Shown piece after piece: positions 62,399-64,000 of a stretch of 64,000 bases of DNA. Positions within the stretch are counted from its first letter, which is position 1; each line of letters begins with the position of its first letter. Position numbers and translations under genes: made by a program. This stretch comes from Chaenocephalus aceratus. Taxonomy: Eukaryota; Chordata; Actinopteri; Perciformes; Channichthyidae. Under the pieces are notes generated by a model. The model ran no database searches, was not told where the DNA came from, and worked only from the letters and a program-made list of their open reading frames with translations. The stretch lies in assembly GCA_023974075.1 (NCBI GenBank), contig JAMFTG010000207.1, forward strand, positions 142,501 to 206,500, given 5' to 3'.

Positions 62399-64000
62399 GT
62401 GAAAAGCACAGCGGCCATCTGTTTGCCTTCCTCTCTTCAAAGCAACCTGAAAGTGTATCACGCCGTCACCTTGGAGTGATGGGAAATAGAATGGACTACT
62501 CAATAGACCGCTAATTAACTTACTTTAATTTCTGGGGACCGTGCGACGCACAAAGGCGGGAAGACACACAGGCGGGAAGACACACAGGCGGGAAGACACA
62601 CAGGCATCCATTACTTAATGTGTTTTATGGATCCTGCTTTGAAAGGAGACGTCCCCCTCTGAAGAGGTGACGGGGGTGTTTGGGAATAATCGCTGATGCA
62701 CAGAAAAGGCTGAATGAATCACGAGTGCTGGAAGAGATGAAAAACAAAGGCATCCGAAAAAGAGAAACTTGAATTATATGAACAAATAAATGAAATATAC
62801 ATCTAAAAACCCATTTGAGTATCCACACGTGTGCAGGCGGGAGCTTTAGCACTGGGGAGATGAACAACAAATTAAACCTGCTTTCTTCTACTTAAACAAA
62901 GACGTATTCACTTTCTCCAAACTTGACTTATGAAAATAAATGAATATGCCTCCTAAAAACCCATTTGTAAAATCATCAAATCAGAACGGAGGAACTTTTA
63001 ATTTCACTAACAATAATTGCATAATTAAATATCATTATTGGTGGCTCGAAACAATACTTTGTTATAATTGCAATAAAGATAATAAATTGTATTGGAATTG
63101 GAGAAAATGTAATGTTTTGGGTTTTAATCGAACAACAAACAAGCGAGATGTCGTATTCTTATGTTATTCTATTAGATTTCATGTGGTTTTAGTGTGTTTA
63201 ATTCTAGCGCTCCTATGAGGTCCGTTATCACCATTTGCTTTGCAGAACATTGTCCTCATGAAACGGACTGAAATATGACTGGAAGCAGTGTGAAACATCT
63301 GCACCTCTACTTCAGAGGTAATTGGTATTTCTAATACTTATATACTGAAAGGACACACTGCGGGTTTAGTGGGAGTAATGGCTGTGAGTCTCCGCCTGAT
63401 AATGTACTTTAAGACCAAGGCGGGATTTGGAGACGGCGGGAGCTCCTTTCATAATGCGGGTGATTAAATCCGCCCTGTTAACTTCACAGTTAGCTCCTCG
63501 TCCTCCTTCTCCATCTGTGTGAGTCATCTTTAAGTCGTGCTGCGGTGCACATCTGAGGAGAAGTTGCCTTTTAAAAGCTTACGTCGAGGCGGCGGCAGAG
63601 ACAGATCGACTCCTGAACAACAACAACAACAAGCCAGTTTTATCCAGTTTGTACACAACGAGAAACGTAACAAGCAGCGGTGGTCCACTGGAGAGACCAG
63701 CTGCCTGCTGGGAATCTGGGCTTCCGAAGAGGTGCAGAGGAAGCTGGAGCGCAATCGGCCATTGTTGTTGTTGTTGTTGGTGTCAGCTGTGAGGGGTTTC
63801 CGCGCGCTTTGGCTTTATGAAGCAGGCACGCAAACGGTTACGTCATGACACAAACGTTGACGCAATGACGCAGCACCAGTCGGACTCTGGTGAAAAGAGC
63901 CGGAGCTAAACCGAAGAAAACCGGTTCTGAACCTGAAAAGCTCTAGCACGGAGCTTGAACCTGAGTTGCGTTGGTTGTGAATGAGGTTGCAGTGCTTCTC
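62399..64000. other. intergenic sequence to window end
   Basis: It holds three tandem copies of a 16-bp unit GGCGGGAAGACACACA (62555-62602). It also has an AT-rich, repeat-free stretch (62930-63200) with octamer-like and SOX-like motifs, and (CAA)n/(TTG)n tracts near 63620 and 63760. The last 200 bp (AAAACCGGTTCTGAACCTGA) resemble a hAT-type interspersed repeat, but no end is visible. No exon was seen. Confidence 0.4.

Overview
The window is vertebrate nuclear DNA, almost certainly from a teleost fish. It has three spliced exons of one gene separated by long introns, very long (GT)n/(CA)n microsatellites, and many hAT-type and TTAA-type DNA transposon remnants of kinds common in fish. I cannot name the species; a percomorph is a guess.

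The only gene I can support is ncam2 (neural cell adhesion molecule 2, also called OCAM), on the + strand and cut off at its 5' side by the window edge. Visible parts are: an exon coding the end of the membrane-proximal fibronectin type III domain (837-1011); the transmembrane and juxtamembrane exon (23113-23320); and the last coding exon with the stop codon (37219-37333). A 3' UTR of about 2.5 kb follows, ending near an AATAAA at 39871. Splice phases are consistent: 837-1011 ends in phase 1 and joins 23113. The transmembrane exon ends in phase 2, and the last exon accepts phase 2. The cytoplasmic exon that vertebrate NCAMs carry between the transmembrane and last exons (acidic segment ending around TTPLTEPE) could not be found.

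Region by region: 1-23 kb is FnIII exon plus a 22-kb intron with hAT and MITE remnants and large tandem arrays (61/67-bp units at 7.4-8.5 kb, 15-bp at 12.0 kb, 57-bp at 13.7-15.2 kb, 37-bp at 16.2-20.1 kb, 42-bp at 22.1-22.8 kb). 23-37 kb is a 14-kb intron with a second 37-bp array inside a transposon remnant, an inverted MITE pair, a 2.1-kb G-rich 19-22-bp array and a large palindrome. 37-40 kb is the last exon and 3' UTR, with a TG-bearing tandem duplication. 40-64 kb lies beyond the gene and has no recognisable coding exon. It holds hAT and MITE copies, two (GGAT)n-type arrays, an L2-like LINE 3' end, and one composite transposon (56.3-62.4 kb) swollen by a 27-bp array and a G-rich array.

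Tandem arrays total about 17 kb, over a quarter of the window. The most interesting points are: (1) the transmembrane exon's acceptor lies straight after about 150 bp of TG repeat, with a candidate branch point 165 nt upstream and no AG between them; (2) one transposon family has given rise to different minisatellites in different copies; (3) a MITE family whose TTAA target duplication is shown by a paralogous empty site within the window; (4) a 545-bp near-perfect palindrome just upstream of the last ncam2 exon.
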